From positions 434,001-498,000 of the forward strand of contig CM065650.1 in the NCBI GenBank assembly GCA_033220425.1: a stretch of 64,000 bases of DNA, read 5' to 3'. Within the stretch, counting starts at the first letter, position 1. Every line of letters starts with the position of its first letter. The translations under genes and the position numbers were made by a program. Below the pieces are notes generated by a model, which worked only from the letters and a program-made list of their open reading frames with translations, did not search any database and was not told the DNA's origin. The DNA is from Lepraria neglecta (Eukaryota > Ascomycota > Lecanoromycetes > Lecanorales > Stereocaulaceae). Positions 25,301-36,121 of the stretch are shown here, one piece after another.

Positions 25301-26676
25301 GTCGACGACAGGAGGCGCTACAGCTGATGGAGCGGGTAGTAGAAGCAAATAAGAGGACGCTGGGCGAGGAGCATCCTGACACCCTCCGCTCGATACACGA
25401 TCTCGCCCTTAGGTATAGCGAGGCGGGTCGACGACAGGAGGCGCTACAGCTGATGGAGCGGGTAGTAGAAGCAAATAAGAGGACGCTGGGCGAGGAGCAT
25501 CCTGACACCCTCCGCTCGATACACGCTCTCGCCAATAGTTATAGCGAGGTGGGTCGACGACAGGAGGCGCTACAGCTGATGGAGCGGGTAGTAGAAGCAA
25601 ATAAGAGGACGCTGGGCGAGGAGCATCCTGACACCCTCGGCTCGATACATAATCTCGCCCTTAGGTATAGCGAGGTGGGTCGACGACAGGAGGCGCTACA
25701 GCTGATGGAGCGGGTAGTAGAAGCAAATAAGAGGACGCTGGGCGAGGAGCATCCTGACACCCTCCGCTCGATGCACGCTCTCGCCAAAAGTTATCGCGAG
25801 GCCGGTCGACGACAGGAGGCACTACAACTGATGGAGCGGGTGGTAGAAGCAAATAAGAGGACGCTAGGCGAGGAGCATCCTGGCACCCTCCGCTCGATAC
25901 ATAATCTCGCCATTAGTTATAGCGAGGTGGGTCGACGACAGGAGGCGCTACAGCTGATAGAGCGGGTGGTAGAAGCAGATAAGAGGACGCTAGGCGAGGA
26001 GCATCCTGACACCCTCAGCTCGATACATAATCTCGCCCTTAGGTATAGTGAGGTGGGTCGACGACAGGAGGCGCTACAGCTGATAGAGCGGGTAGTGGAA
26101 GCAAATAAGAGGACGCTAGGCGAGGAGCATCCTGACACCCTCGGCTCGATACATAATCTCGCCCTTAGGTATAGCGAGGTGGGTCGACGACAGGAGGCGC
26201 TACAGCTGATAGAGCGGGTAGTGGAAGCAAATAAGAGGACGCTAGGCGAGGAGCATCCTAACACCCTCCGCTCGATGCACGCTCTCGCCAAAAGTTATAG
26301 CGAGGCCGCCCGACGACAGGAGGCGCTACAGCTGATAGAGCGGGTAGTGGAAGCAAATAAGAGGACGCTGGGCGAGGAGCATCCTAACACCCTCGGCTCA
26401 ATGCACGCTCTCGCCAAAAGTTATAGCGAGGCCGGTCGACGACAGGAGGCGCTACAACTAATGGAGCGGGTAGTGGAAGCAAGTAAGCGGACGCTGGGCG
26501 AGGAGCAATCGGAGACCGTCGCTTCAATTTCTACACTGACGTACTTGAAGAGAGCTCCTCCAACATGCCAAGAAAACACACCAATCGCTCTCAAACTTAG
26601 AAACAGGATCTCATACTCGATATTCACAAGAAATTCACGCCGTCCTTTTACTCGACTCTGGAAAAAGCTTGTATAA
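22391..26676 (+). CDS. NB-ARC/TPR NLR-like protein (5' end unresolved)
   Basis: Two readable exons, 22391-22632 and 22683-26676, are joined by a 50-nt intron (GTGAGC...CTCCAG) in frame. Order: linker with FRNKHFEVPRN and FTGREEICEQL; Walker A GLGGSGKTQICLKFAED (22570-22620); Walker B WALILDNADDPR; VVLITTRN; the GLPLA-like LGRLALAITQAGAVIRQ; a winged-helix region; then 22 TPR units of 42 aa, then a short unique tail. This is the plan of fungal STAND/NLR proteins used in non-self recognition: the NB-ARC is the switch and the repeats are the sensor. The frame upstream of 22391 meets TAA 22388, so the N-terminal effector exon is missing or joined by an unseen splice. The repeat array has no stop or frameshift, which argues for recent selection on it. 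Confidence 0.85.
23776..26547 (+). repeat. 22 tandem 126-bp TPR-coding units
   Basis: Each unit encodes 42 aa of the form Y-S/R-E-V/A-GRRQEALQL-I/M-ERVVEANKRTLGEEHPDTL-R/G-S-x-H/N-x-LA-x-x. Most units differ at only a handful of nucleotides. Variation is concentrated in a few columns: S/R after Tyr, V/A, I/M, R/G before Ser, M/I with H/N and A/N/D, and the final N-S, L-R or K-S pair. Units 5-8 and 9-12 form a 504-bp higher-order duplication. The last unit has diverged (EEQSETVASISTL). Confidence 0.95.
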
Positions 26677-26748
26677 TTAATCAGGCCCGCAGAACATAGA
26701 CTCCAATAGCAACAATTCTCCATGTATACAAGTAGTCCAAGCAAGGCA

Positions 26749-27095
26749 GGCTTAAAGAAGCTGAGCGCTTACAGCAAGATGTTCTAGCGGCGAGGAGAAG
26801 AGCTGGTGGTGAGGATAGTCCAGGTATCTTAAGTGCGATGGCGAACTTGGCTAAAATACTTCAAGACTAAGGTAAGCTTGAAGAAGCTGAATGTATAGAG
26901 TGGGAGGGTTTTCAGCGAGAAAGGGAAGCGGTAATGAAGGTTATATCGACCGACATCGGCATCGACGGAAACGGAAACGGTGCTAGGTAAGGAGCATCCT
27001 GATACGCTAGAGAGCATGAACAATCTGACATTAGTGTTGAATCGTAAAGGCAGATATGAAGAGGTCGAGCGTGTACACGACTGGACTTTATCATA
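26749..27095 (+). pseudogene. Degenerate TPR remnants downstream of the NLR-like gene
   Basis: Past the stop at 26674, sequence still reads as TPR pieces in broken frames: KEAERLQQDVL and AMANLAKILQD near 26750-26870, and HPDTLESMNNLTLVLN with KGRYEEVERVH near 26993-27075. These match the generic TPR consensus but not the homogenised 126-bp unit. The NLR-like gene once had a longer, more diverse repeat region, and its 3' part has been lost from the reading frame. Confidence 0.65.
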
Positions 27096-27099
27096 GGAA

Positions 27100-30000
27100 A
27101 CACTACGTTTTTGGATCATCAACCAGCTCACAACATCATATATCCAGGCTACTCCTATTGAGATTATATCCTTACTGATACAAAGCTAATTTAGCGAACG
27201 CATGCTATTGAGTTGAATGACAAGTTACTTTTCTTGGCCTTCCAATTCTGCAGCAATTCTGGCGAAGTTACACGGCACCTGTTAATTCAAGACGGCTTCC
27301 ATTGAACCAAGTAGTGCTTGCGGGGCCTCCCGCGCGATTGTTTCAGATCTCTTTCGTCCACGATCTCTTCTTCTTAACTCTGCTGCTCGTAAATAACGGT
27401 CATCTGAAAAGTCTTGAAAAGATGATTAGAGGCACTTCGACTGTCCATGTCTCCATCTCACCGTCATTGCTTGCATCTCCGCCAAGGCCGGTCGAGTCTA
27501 ATGAGGTTGATCGAGGAGATCTAGGGCGGTGGGGTTTGTAAGCGCGTAGCTATTGGAGTCGTTTCTTCGGTTGACGAAAACAGTAGCGAAGAGTAGCAAC
27601 GCTTGGTACCACGCTTCGCGGGAAGCTTCTCTTTATCATCGAGTCGAGGCCGCAAGAGAAGTACACTGCATTCGTGAGGGAACAATCGTAATACAATGTC
27701 CGTAATGCCTTCAAATCTATCAACATCTAACTCTGAAACACTACCTCCTTCGAACGCGTTCTTGCTCCCCTTATCCCTACTGTACCTTTCCAATTGCGCC
27801 TCTTAGGCTTCTCTTGTCTCTCTCGAAACTCTGTGACTAACGGGCCAAGAACGGAAAGATCCTTTTCTGCAATCCATATTGTAGCCCGCACCTTAATCAT
27901 TTGTCCCAGCTTATAGCTTTGATATATAGGGAGGTAGGTTCTCGATGAGGCCTGCCACGGCTTTTGCGAGCCGAAGGGGGAGGGGTAGGATGGGTTGAGG
28001 AGTGGCGACCTTCCACTGATGGATCAAGCCTCCCTAAATCATTAAATCAGCTCTGATCTAACATCGCAAAGGAGTTCGTACCAACCTGCATTGCAATCAC
28101 CGTCATCATCATCATCATTATTACCGCTTTGACCATACGACCCGCTCCCTCATTAAAATCGCCAGCTCGATTACCACTGAGGCCTGCCCTTATCCCCGCA
28201 TGGACAATCTCGCCGCTTTGGCGAGCTTCTCCGTTGCTCCACGCGAGCCTTGTTACACTATCATAGAGATTAGGCTCGTGGAGCCTAGACTCAGCTATAT
28301 TCTGCCTGTGATAACCGCTATCATAGATGTTGAGGGTCGCCTCACAAGAGCTACCGTACTCTTCCACTTCTTCGTCCCCAGGACTATTTTTAGCCCCATT
28401 ACCATTATAGTCCATTTTCTGAGATCGGTCTTCAACCAGATTATCCTTGGCTCCGTTAGACCCCGCCTTATCCTCGATACATCCCATCTTTTGGCATTTG
28501 TCCTCCGCCCTACCGCTATTATGATCCGACCCTTGAACTTCGTCGGGGAATCGGTCGATGTCCAGCCAGGGGCTGTCTCGATGCTTATGAGGACTCGCCG
28601 TAGCAGTAGCAGGCCCTCCAGTGCATCCATCGCCGATCATGATATTCTTTATCTTACCCTCGTCTGAGCTGCCGAAGCCAGGTAATACGGCGCACGTAAG
28701 GGTGGTAGCGGACGAGGCTTCGCGCTCGGTATCGCTACCGGAGTTGTCTAAGGAGGAAGAGTCATCGCCGCTTTCCACTTCGATCGGGTCACCTGCTAAC
28801 GGTCAATACTAGCCTTAAGACGTCGTTTGGGTCTAGTCACGTATAATTTCCCTTCTGTAGGCTTGCTGAAGAAGTCAGGTTTGTGTAACGTCCATAGAAG
28901 ATGATGGGAGTTGGGGCAATGGAGAAATCCATCAGCTCTCTAACACGAGAGTAGGATCGTGTCGTCCCAGCTTGTAACGGCGCGTTCACTGGGCATACTC
29001 GCAATTTGACTACATCTGAACACTGGACTGAGAGGATGTACCTATCCGCGGAGAGCTTCGCGTGCGGCTGTTCGTTATCTGAAAGGGTTGGCGGAGTCGG
29101 CAGTTTAAGAGGTGCTTTGAAAATTGGTTTCGTCTGGTCTCTCTTATTATATATATCCATCTTTTCTTGGTGCGGAAGAAGATTCCAGGTCTAGAATATA
29201 ACGATCTGGAAGACTTCGTCACACAAATTCAGAAAGAAAAGCGAGTACTAGGAAGCTCGAAGAGTACATCGAGTCCTTTTTATACCTTTCGCGGCTTTTC
29301 TACAGGTCGACGGTCCAGTTTATCTTCACGCTGATTCTGACCGCGTGACCCCTCGAATTATTTAGGCTAGGCTGTCTAGGGCCTTGCGTCCCAACCGTCT
29401 TCAGCTAGTATACTGAGAGCATTCGTAGCGACCCTAGCCCGAACGTAAAGACTAGCTGGACTATCTGCAATAGTCATGTTCTGGGTGTATAGGAGCACAA
29501 TCTTTTGATCGCTGATAACGATTCAGTTTGAAGGGGAATGTATACCTCGATTCTGCGAGTCTCCTTGGAGAATGGTTATATAGTTCAGTCGAGGCAACAT
29601 GAGTACCGTCGCTCGATCCCGACCTCTGAGTCTTATACCGTATTATTGTTTCCCTATAAGACAAGCTGGATCAGCCTGGCCGTTTCCAGCCCCCTAAAAT
29701 CTTATGCACAGCATAGTCATTCCCATATCAGCTCACGTATGAGTCAATCCTGTGATGTCCGTCTGATAGCAACTGGTATTGAATTGATCTCTTTCGTTGT
29801 CGATCTTCAGCTCTTGGCTACTCGATAGATCTCTTTTACTACCACGAATGGGAAGGAGCAAGCTTAATATTTTCGCGGCCTCTCTCTCGACGGGGCCCTA
29901 TAGTACTCTAGGCAGGGGACACAGGAGGTAGAAGGTTTAGATGGAGAAGTGGAGATGCTGCTGCCTGCTGCCTACCTCTTGCTCAGTACCATGCTGCGGC

Positions 30001-31244
30001 TCTAGATTGGCCTGGGGCTTGTAATCTAAGGGAACGGTATCGCAGCCCGTCCAAACAGAGCGATCCCCGAGCTGATCTCGATTCTGGCCTACTAATGATC
30101 GGTGCACGGTTGATCAGTAGCAGACCAGGCAAGATCTGCGCCTCGACTCATAAGCCATATACATCAGCTGCTTCGCCGCGGATTGGACGGCTTCTCTTCC
30201 GACTAGCTAGGACAGGTGGCCTTGCGCGTCGCACACTGGCTTTTTGCTCTGCCCGGCCAGACCAATTTCAACCAGGGCGCTACTACCTCTCTGTGCTCCT
30301 TTAAAGGTTATAGCCGGATCGCTAACCAACGATTCTTATTGTCTGCCGTCTTTTGCTCTAGCCTTCTCTTGCTGTAGTATTATGATAACTGAAGGCGTCC
30401 CCTAGAATGGGCTGCTGATGGATAGCGTCCTTCTTCGAGAGTATAAAGATCTGAGACGCGTAATCCATGCTCCATGAAATGCGTAGAGCTTATTCGGGGG
30501 CGTCTTTGCTTCAGGATATATTGCTCGCTACGGTCGCCGCGACATTAGTTCACTGTAACCCATGCGGACTGGCCTCGGCCGGCATATGCCTGTAGTCGGT
30601 TCAAGCTAATTCAATAGGACGGCTTGATTAACGGCGTAGCATTGAGAAGTTTTCGATTGGTCCTTTTCGACAGCGCAGCAGAAATCGACTGGGAGGAGGA
30701 CTGTCGTAGCGAGTTAGTCAAGAAGCTAGGTCATTAATAGACATCATGTCTAAGGAGCTGTCAGTAAAGCAAGAGAAAGACAGGATAGCGAATTTGAAGA
30801 GAGCGCGAATTCGGAGTAGAAAGTAGATAAATAGATATATCGATATATATTGAATAGGGTAAAAAGTGAGGGACAGAGCTTGAGCGTTATAAGATATTTA
30901 TGAAGTCGCCGCTTTGTCTTGTCGATACTTATCCAGACCTACCCTGTAGAGCTTCCAATCTTACTATCCCTCCTACCCGCCAGGTTATATAGATACATCC
31001 ATAACTTGCTTATCCAGTAAAGGGAAACTGAAACGTAATGGATACTATGCTTGGAGATGCACAGCCCCGTTAGGCGGCAGCTCACCCACGCCTGAAGCCT
31101 CTTACCCATGATCACCCAGACTCGCGCGATCCTCACCCGCGTCGCGCGACCGTAAAGCGGCGCTCACCCTAGGCCCGGTGGGGAGTGAGGCCGGGGCAGA
31201 TTTTCTATTCCTATAAGCCTACAACCTACAAACACTAGCACTTC
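27100..31244. other. 4.1-kb gene desert
   Basis: No recognisable gene. One long minus-strand frame (28047-28778) is rich in D, S, N and G, carries two similar EDxxQKM...AK segments, and ends in a run of Met from a CAT repeat (28103). It has no ATG start and no known domain. The stretch from 29170 to 29480 has short protein-like pieces interrupted by many stops, and 30760-30900 is TA-rich. The whole looks like decayed repeat DNA of unknown family. Confidence 0.45.
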
Positions 31245-31710
31245 ATGCTTCAACCACGGCGAGCAAACGCAGTAATGACCGCCCTCAGAAACTTCTCCAA
31301 CCTCTCATCCCTACGGCATGTCTCACCAACAACATCATTACGGACCAACCTTCCGATATGTGCAGCATGCGCAGCTCGAGCATTCAGCGCAAGAGCTAGG
31401 ACAGCATTGAGAACAAGATCACCTACACACTCGCTACGAACGTTATGGACATGGTCAACAGGAATGCTTGGGATCAGCAGGCCGAGATTTGAGCTGGCAA
31501 GACAAGCGACGCCGGAGCTTGCACGGGGTATGAAGGTCCGGAGCAGCGTGAAGAAGCTGTGCGATGGGTGTAAGGTGGGTTTGCCCTCCGTCAACAATAA
31601 TGCAAATCAAGAGAGCTAATTTTTCTTCTCGCACTTAGAGTGTAAGGAGGAAAGGCTACGTCTACATTATATGCTCCAAAAACCCGAAGCACAAGCAGCG
31701 GCAAGGATGA
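31245..31710 (+). CDS. RTC6: Mitochondrial large-subunit ribosomal protein bL36m
   Basis: Two exons (31245-31574 and 31639-31710) encode 133 aa. The intron is GTGGGT...CACTTAG, 64 nt. The C-terminus is the bL36 signature MKVRSSVKKLCDGCK joined across the intron to SVRRKGYVYIICSKNPKHKQ, including the zinc-binding Cys/His set (C..C...C....H). The long Arg/Ala/Ser-rich N-terminus is a mitochondrial presequence. The yeast counterpart is RTC6. An in-frame ATG at 31275 is an alternative start; either leaves the presequence. The gene is convergent with RCF1, whose stop is 232 bp away. Confidence 0.93.
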
Positions 31711-31941
31711 ATGCATAAGGCACAGAAGCTGAATTGAGGGCGCAGAGGCACTTACGGAGTACCACGGCATCTGGGGCATATTCCAGCGTGTCAGCAGAGT
31801 AGGGATGAATGTAAAAAATGCATAGTATAGCATGGCGTTCAGTGGCATTTATACGCCTTGGGCATCTATTCGATATCAATCCCGAACACCGCCCCGACGC
31901 TTCCCATATGATGCTCATAAGGTATACACAAAGAAGTCTTC

Positions 31942-32795
31942 CTATTTCTCTTCTGGTTTATCGCTCTTTGCCTGCTCATCATCCGGCGCATCAAACAACT
32001 TCTTGATACGCTTCCACCCAAAAAGGCCCCCTCCGCCTTCTCCCCATATCTGTCTCGGTTTACCGTAACCAGCCTCCTCTGCCGCCATCTGTTGCTTTCT
32101 CTTCTCCATCTCCTGCTTCTTCCCCATCTCCTGCCTCCTCTGTCTCGCCATAGTAGCCAAATCAGGCTCCTGCTCTGCGGTCTGCCGTGCAGCTTCCAAT
32201 TCCTTCGCATCCTTCAACTTCCCCTTCACAGTCTCAATAACGCCCCTCCCATCATCATTCTTAGCATCTCTCCTCCTTGTCTCCTCTAACGCCTCTTTCT
32301 CCGCCTCTTCCCTCTTCGCGTCCCTCACCTTCCCCAACTTCTCCCTCCACTCCTTATCCTCCAGATCCCTAGCCTCCAACTCCCTAATCCATGCCTCCCT
32401 CTTCTCCTGCGCCTTTCTCTTAGCAATCAAGTCCGTGAACTCCTTCCTCTTCAGGCGATCAGCATTATAATACCATGACCCGCCGAGCATGGCAACGAGG
32501 GTGAACGATTGGGCATAAAGACGGTAGCGGAAGAATTGATTTGCTTTGGAGCTGGCACCGCGGCGGATGGAGCGGGCGGCGCCGAAGAAGGCCCAGCAGG
32601 TTATGGCGACGCCGAAGGGTATGAGAGGCTCTTCTTTGAGCCGGCGGGTGAATTTCTGCCATCGGTTTTCTTCGTAGAAGTCTCTGGACGCTGGGTGTTA
32701 GCTGGCTAGCAATTGATACCGGGAGGCATTCCTCACGCATCACCGTCGAAAGAGGAGGGCAGAGGCGCGTCTGATAACTTGGGTAGGTCAGACAT
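31942..32795 (-). CDS. RCF1: Respiratory supercomplex factor 1 (HIG1 domain)
   Basis: Two exons, 32795-32737 and 32683-31942, with a 53-nt intron (GTGAGG...GTCCAG), give 266 aa. The start MSDLPKLSDAPLPSSFD leads into FYEENRWQKFTRRLKEEPLI. The HIG1 domain with two membrane helices follows: PFGVAITCWAFFGAARSIRRG and RLYAQSFTLVAMLGGSWYYN. Then comes a long charged, coiled-coil-prone tail (KRKEFTDLIAKRKAQEKREA and on). Rcf1 sits in the mitochondrial inner membrane and helps join complexes III and IV. The tail length is normal for filamentous fungi. The gene looks intact. Confidence 0.93.
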
Positions 32796-33196
32796 GTTGA
32801 ATCGGTGTCAAGAGAAGAAGAGAGTGAGTATCAAGAGGCTCAAGTCATGAGGTCATGCGAGTAGCTGCATGAGGGCGTCCTCAACTCTCCTCTTGTACCG
32901 AAAAGTTGAAAGCTGAGGTTGTTCGAGTAGCTGCACAGTATTCTGTACTGCAAATCGTCAATGACAAGTCAAATCGACGACGATAGTGGAAGCAGATAAA
33001 TAGACGTTTGAAAGACATCTCGATCAGATCGACAACGGGCGCTCTCGGTTCGCTAGCGTCATTCCAAGGCGCATGTGAAGCTCCCACTACTTAGCGCAAT
33101 CGCTCTCTGCTCTACAATTTTGAGTATGACAATGGCACCTGTATATCATTGAACTCGGTTGCTAGTGCTTCTAAAGCTCAAGCAAAGTTACAAGCC

Positions 33197-34952
33197 ATGG
33201 CTCCAGTCTCAATGCCCAATGGCGTCCACAATGGCATGCCTTTAACAGAGTACTCTGCCAATCCGGATAAGCACCCATCAGAGAAGACACCAGCTTCAGC
33301 ATTACTCCCAGAATCGTTCCTCTGCGCTGATGGCCATCCAGACGTATGTCTACCCTCCTCTAAACCCCAATCCATCATTAATAAGAAAAGTATCTCCGCC
33401 TAATCCTCACCTCCCGCGTCTCCGATGTCGTCAAAGAAACCCCCCTCACACACGCTGTAAACCTCAGCAACCGCCTGGAATGCAAAGTCCTTCTAAAACG
33501 TGAAGATCTCCAACCAGTCTTCAGCTTCAAGCTACGAGGAGCATACAATAAGATGGCACATCTAGACGCGGAACAGCGGTGGAAGGGAGTCGTCGCATGT
33601 TCAGCCGGTGAATAGAAGCTACACAACCTACTTCAGCCACACGCTGATGGATGGTAGGGAATCATGCCCAAGGAGTTGCATACTCTGCACGCCATTTGAA
33701 GATACCCGCGACTATTGTCATGCCCGCTGGAACGCCGTCCATAAAACATCTGAATGTGTCACGACTTGGTGGATCCGTTGTACTACATGGAGAAGACTTC
33801 GACTCCGCAAAAGCAGAAGCACATCGACTAGGGAAACTCCACGACCTCACAGATATCGCTCCCTTTGACGATCCGTACGTTATAGCCGGACAAGGAACCA
33901 TTGGGATGGAGTTGTTACAACAGACAAACCTGCAAGAGCTGGAGGCAGTATTCTGCTGCGTGGGCGGCGGAGGCTTGATCGCTGGCCTGGGAGTCTACAT
34001 AAAACGCCTTGCGCCTCGTGTGAGAATCATTGGCGTGGAAACATATGACGCCAACGCAATGGTGCAATCACTCAAAAAGCGTGAACGAGTCGTTCTCAAT
34101 GAAGTTGGACTCTTCGCAGACGGCGCAGCAGTCAAGAACGTTGGCGAAGAGACATTTCGACTATGCCTTGAAGTCGTGAACGAGATCATCGAGGTAACAA
34201 CAGACGAAACCTGCGCAGCGATCAAGGATGTTTTTGAAGATACGCGATCAATAGTGGAGCCTGCAGGTGCCTTGGCTTTGGCAGGATTAAAGAAGTACGT
34301 AGCCAAGAACCCATCACCGAATCTACGTCGACAACTAGTCGCAATCGCTTCCGGCGCGAACATGAATTTCGACCGTCTGCGGTTTGTTGCAGAGCGTGCC
34401 GCGCTCGGTGAGCAGAAAGAAGCACTGCTCAGTGTCAATATACCGGAGCGACCTGGCGCGTTTGCCGAGCTCGTCAAGAATGTCATTCCACATGCAGTCA
34501 CGGAATTCAACTACCGTTTTGCGAAGGAGGAATCAGCAAATATACTGATTGGTATATCCATTGACACGCGGACGTCGCAACTTTCAAATTTGATCACACG
34601 TTTGGGTAAGAATGGCATGGAGGCCGTGGATCTTAGTGGAGATGAGCTAGCCAAATCGCATATCCGATATTTGGTTGGTGGTCGCAGTTCGGTCTCAGAT
34701 GAGAGGCTTTACATGTTCGAATTCCCAGAACGGCCGGGAGCTTTGGTCAAGTTCCTGACCACGCTGCAACCCGGTCAGAATATTTCATTATTTCATTACC
34801 GGAACCACGGAGGAGATATTGGTAAAGTTTTGGCAGGCATACAGTGTCCCGAGGGCCAAAAACCAGAGTTGGAAGGATTTTTGAAGAAATTGGGATATCC
34901 ATTTATCGAGTGTACAGATTCCCCGACATATAAGATGTTCCTCCGAGAATAG
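33197..34952 (+). CDS. ILV1: Threonine dehydratase (threonine deaminase)
   Basis: Three exons, 33197-33343, 33391-33607 and 33658-34952, give 552 aa with introns of 47 and 50 nt. The PLP-binding lysine lies in [13 protein letters not shown]. The phosphate loop is VGGGGLIAG, and the substrate loop is ACSAG joined across intron 2 to [10 protein letters not shown]. The C-terminal half has two ACT-like regulatory repeats ([18 protein letters not shown] and [17 protein letters not shown]), through which isoleucine inhibits and valine activates in this family. It makes 2-oxobutyrate from threonine, the first step of isoleucine synthesis, in mitochondria. ATG 33197 has a good context; an extra upstream exon with a presequence (ATG near 33126) is possible. 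Confidence 0.95.
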
Positions 34953-36121
34953 AAATATTTCAAATATCAACAAAGATTTCCAAACAGACTCATAGCACTG
35001 GGTCTTTTGCTCTCTCTGATTTGTCATGAGACGCAAGTTCGGCCGAAAGTCTTGTAATTTTACCAAATATATTGCTCGATGAGTCCGAGAAGTCGTCTCT
35101 CGTCCAGCAATTGAGCTAGATACTTCCCCATTTCACTCTTATCCAGCTTCGTCATTGGCAGCCATGCACGAATCTCAGCGATTATATCGGCATTCAGTAA
35201 TTACATGGAGTCGAACATCGGGTTCATGACGGGCATGAAACCTCTAAAATGGTCAGTTCAGTGCGTCGCTCCGCTTTGTTCGGTGAATTTGGAATGATTG
35301 TCAAGTCTAGAATGTTGCCAGAACTACCTCCAATCCAGCTTTCGAGCTGGCTACTTTCCGCTTTCCACTCTCATCAGCCCTTATCGGACCCAATTTTCCA
35401 CAAGCGCGTGCCGTCATACCGGCATCTGATTGTGAGATTGAGTCGGGAAGCACGTCTCGTGCTGGACTTTGGCTAAGCCACTTTGTTGAATTGGTGTCTC
35501 CTAGTTGCATTGGTCCGGGTTTCATACAATTGCTAAACCCAGAAACTAGTCCAAGCTAACCATACCACCCTTGAATTAGATGGCGTGACCATCATCTGAC
35601 ATCTTCATTCGCCTCCGTCGATCCCGTGCTTCTCTCACATCAACACGGCTTAGATACCACTAAAAAAGAAGTGTAATCTGTCAACACATCTCCAGTGAGT
35701 GAGTAGTGTAATAGCGGCTCCTCAGCCTCCGACACGACCTCAGTGTTGGAAAACCACATTTTTCTGCTCTGTCCTTCACGGTCTGGGAGAGGAGCTACCT
35801 AGATAAAGATGTTGCAATGTATTCCATTCGATAGCATGGTGCAGACGCAGTATCTAATGTCATCATGACATTCGTAGTAAAGCATGTAGCGTATAAATAC
35901 ATAATCATGACCTCCAACACATTCGCAGTTTTGCGCCTAATGAATGTGAACCCTCCAACTCCCCAGAAAGAAGCCAACTCGAGGCCAACCCCATTTTAAT
36001 GCATCAGTGCATGATCGCAAGCGACACTAGAACTAGAACACTTTCCCTTCCTCATCAAACGTGTCCCTCATCTCATTAAATTCAACATCATACTGACCTC
36101 CCACCCAAGGAAATACACATC
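34953..36121. other. Intergenic stretch
   Basis: Mostly featureless. On the minus strand 35060-35190 reads ADIIAEIRAWLPMTKLDKSE and on to AQLLDERRLLGLIEQ, an isolated protein-like piece in a frame without a start. It may be a gene remnant, but I do not recognise the family. Confidence 0.35.

Noticed and set aside
23309-26291. Long minus-strand frames across the TPR array
   Set aside because: They repeat with the same 126-bp period and are antisense shadows of the repeat codons.
28100-28125. Run of Met codons as a coding feature
   Set aside because: It is a CAT/ATC trinucleotide repeat, probably simple-sequence DNA.
34953-35200. Continuation of ILV1 or a second gene on the minus strand
   Set aside because: A short protein-like piece is visible, but it has no start, no family match and lies beyond a clear ILV1 stop.
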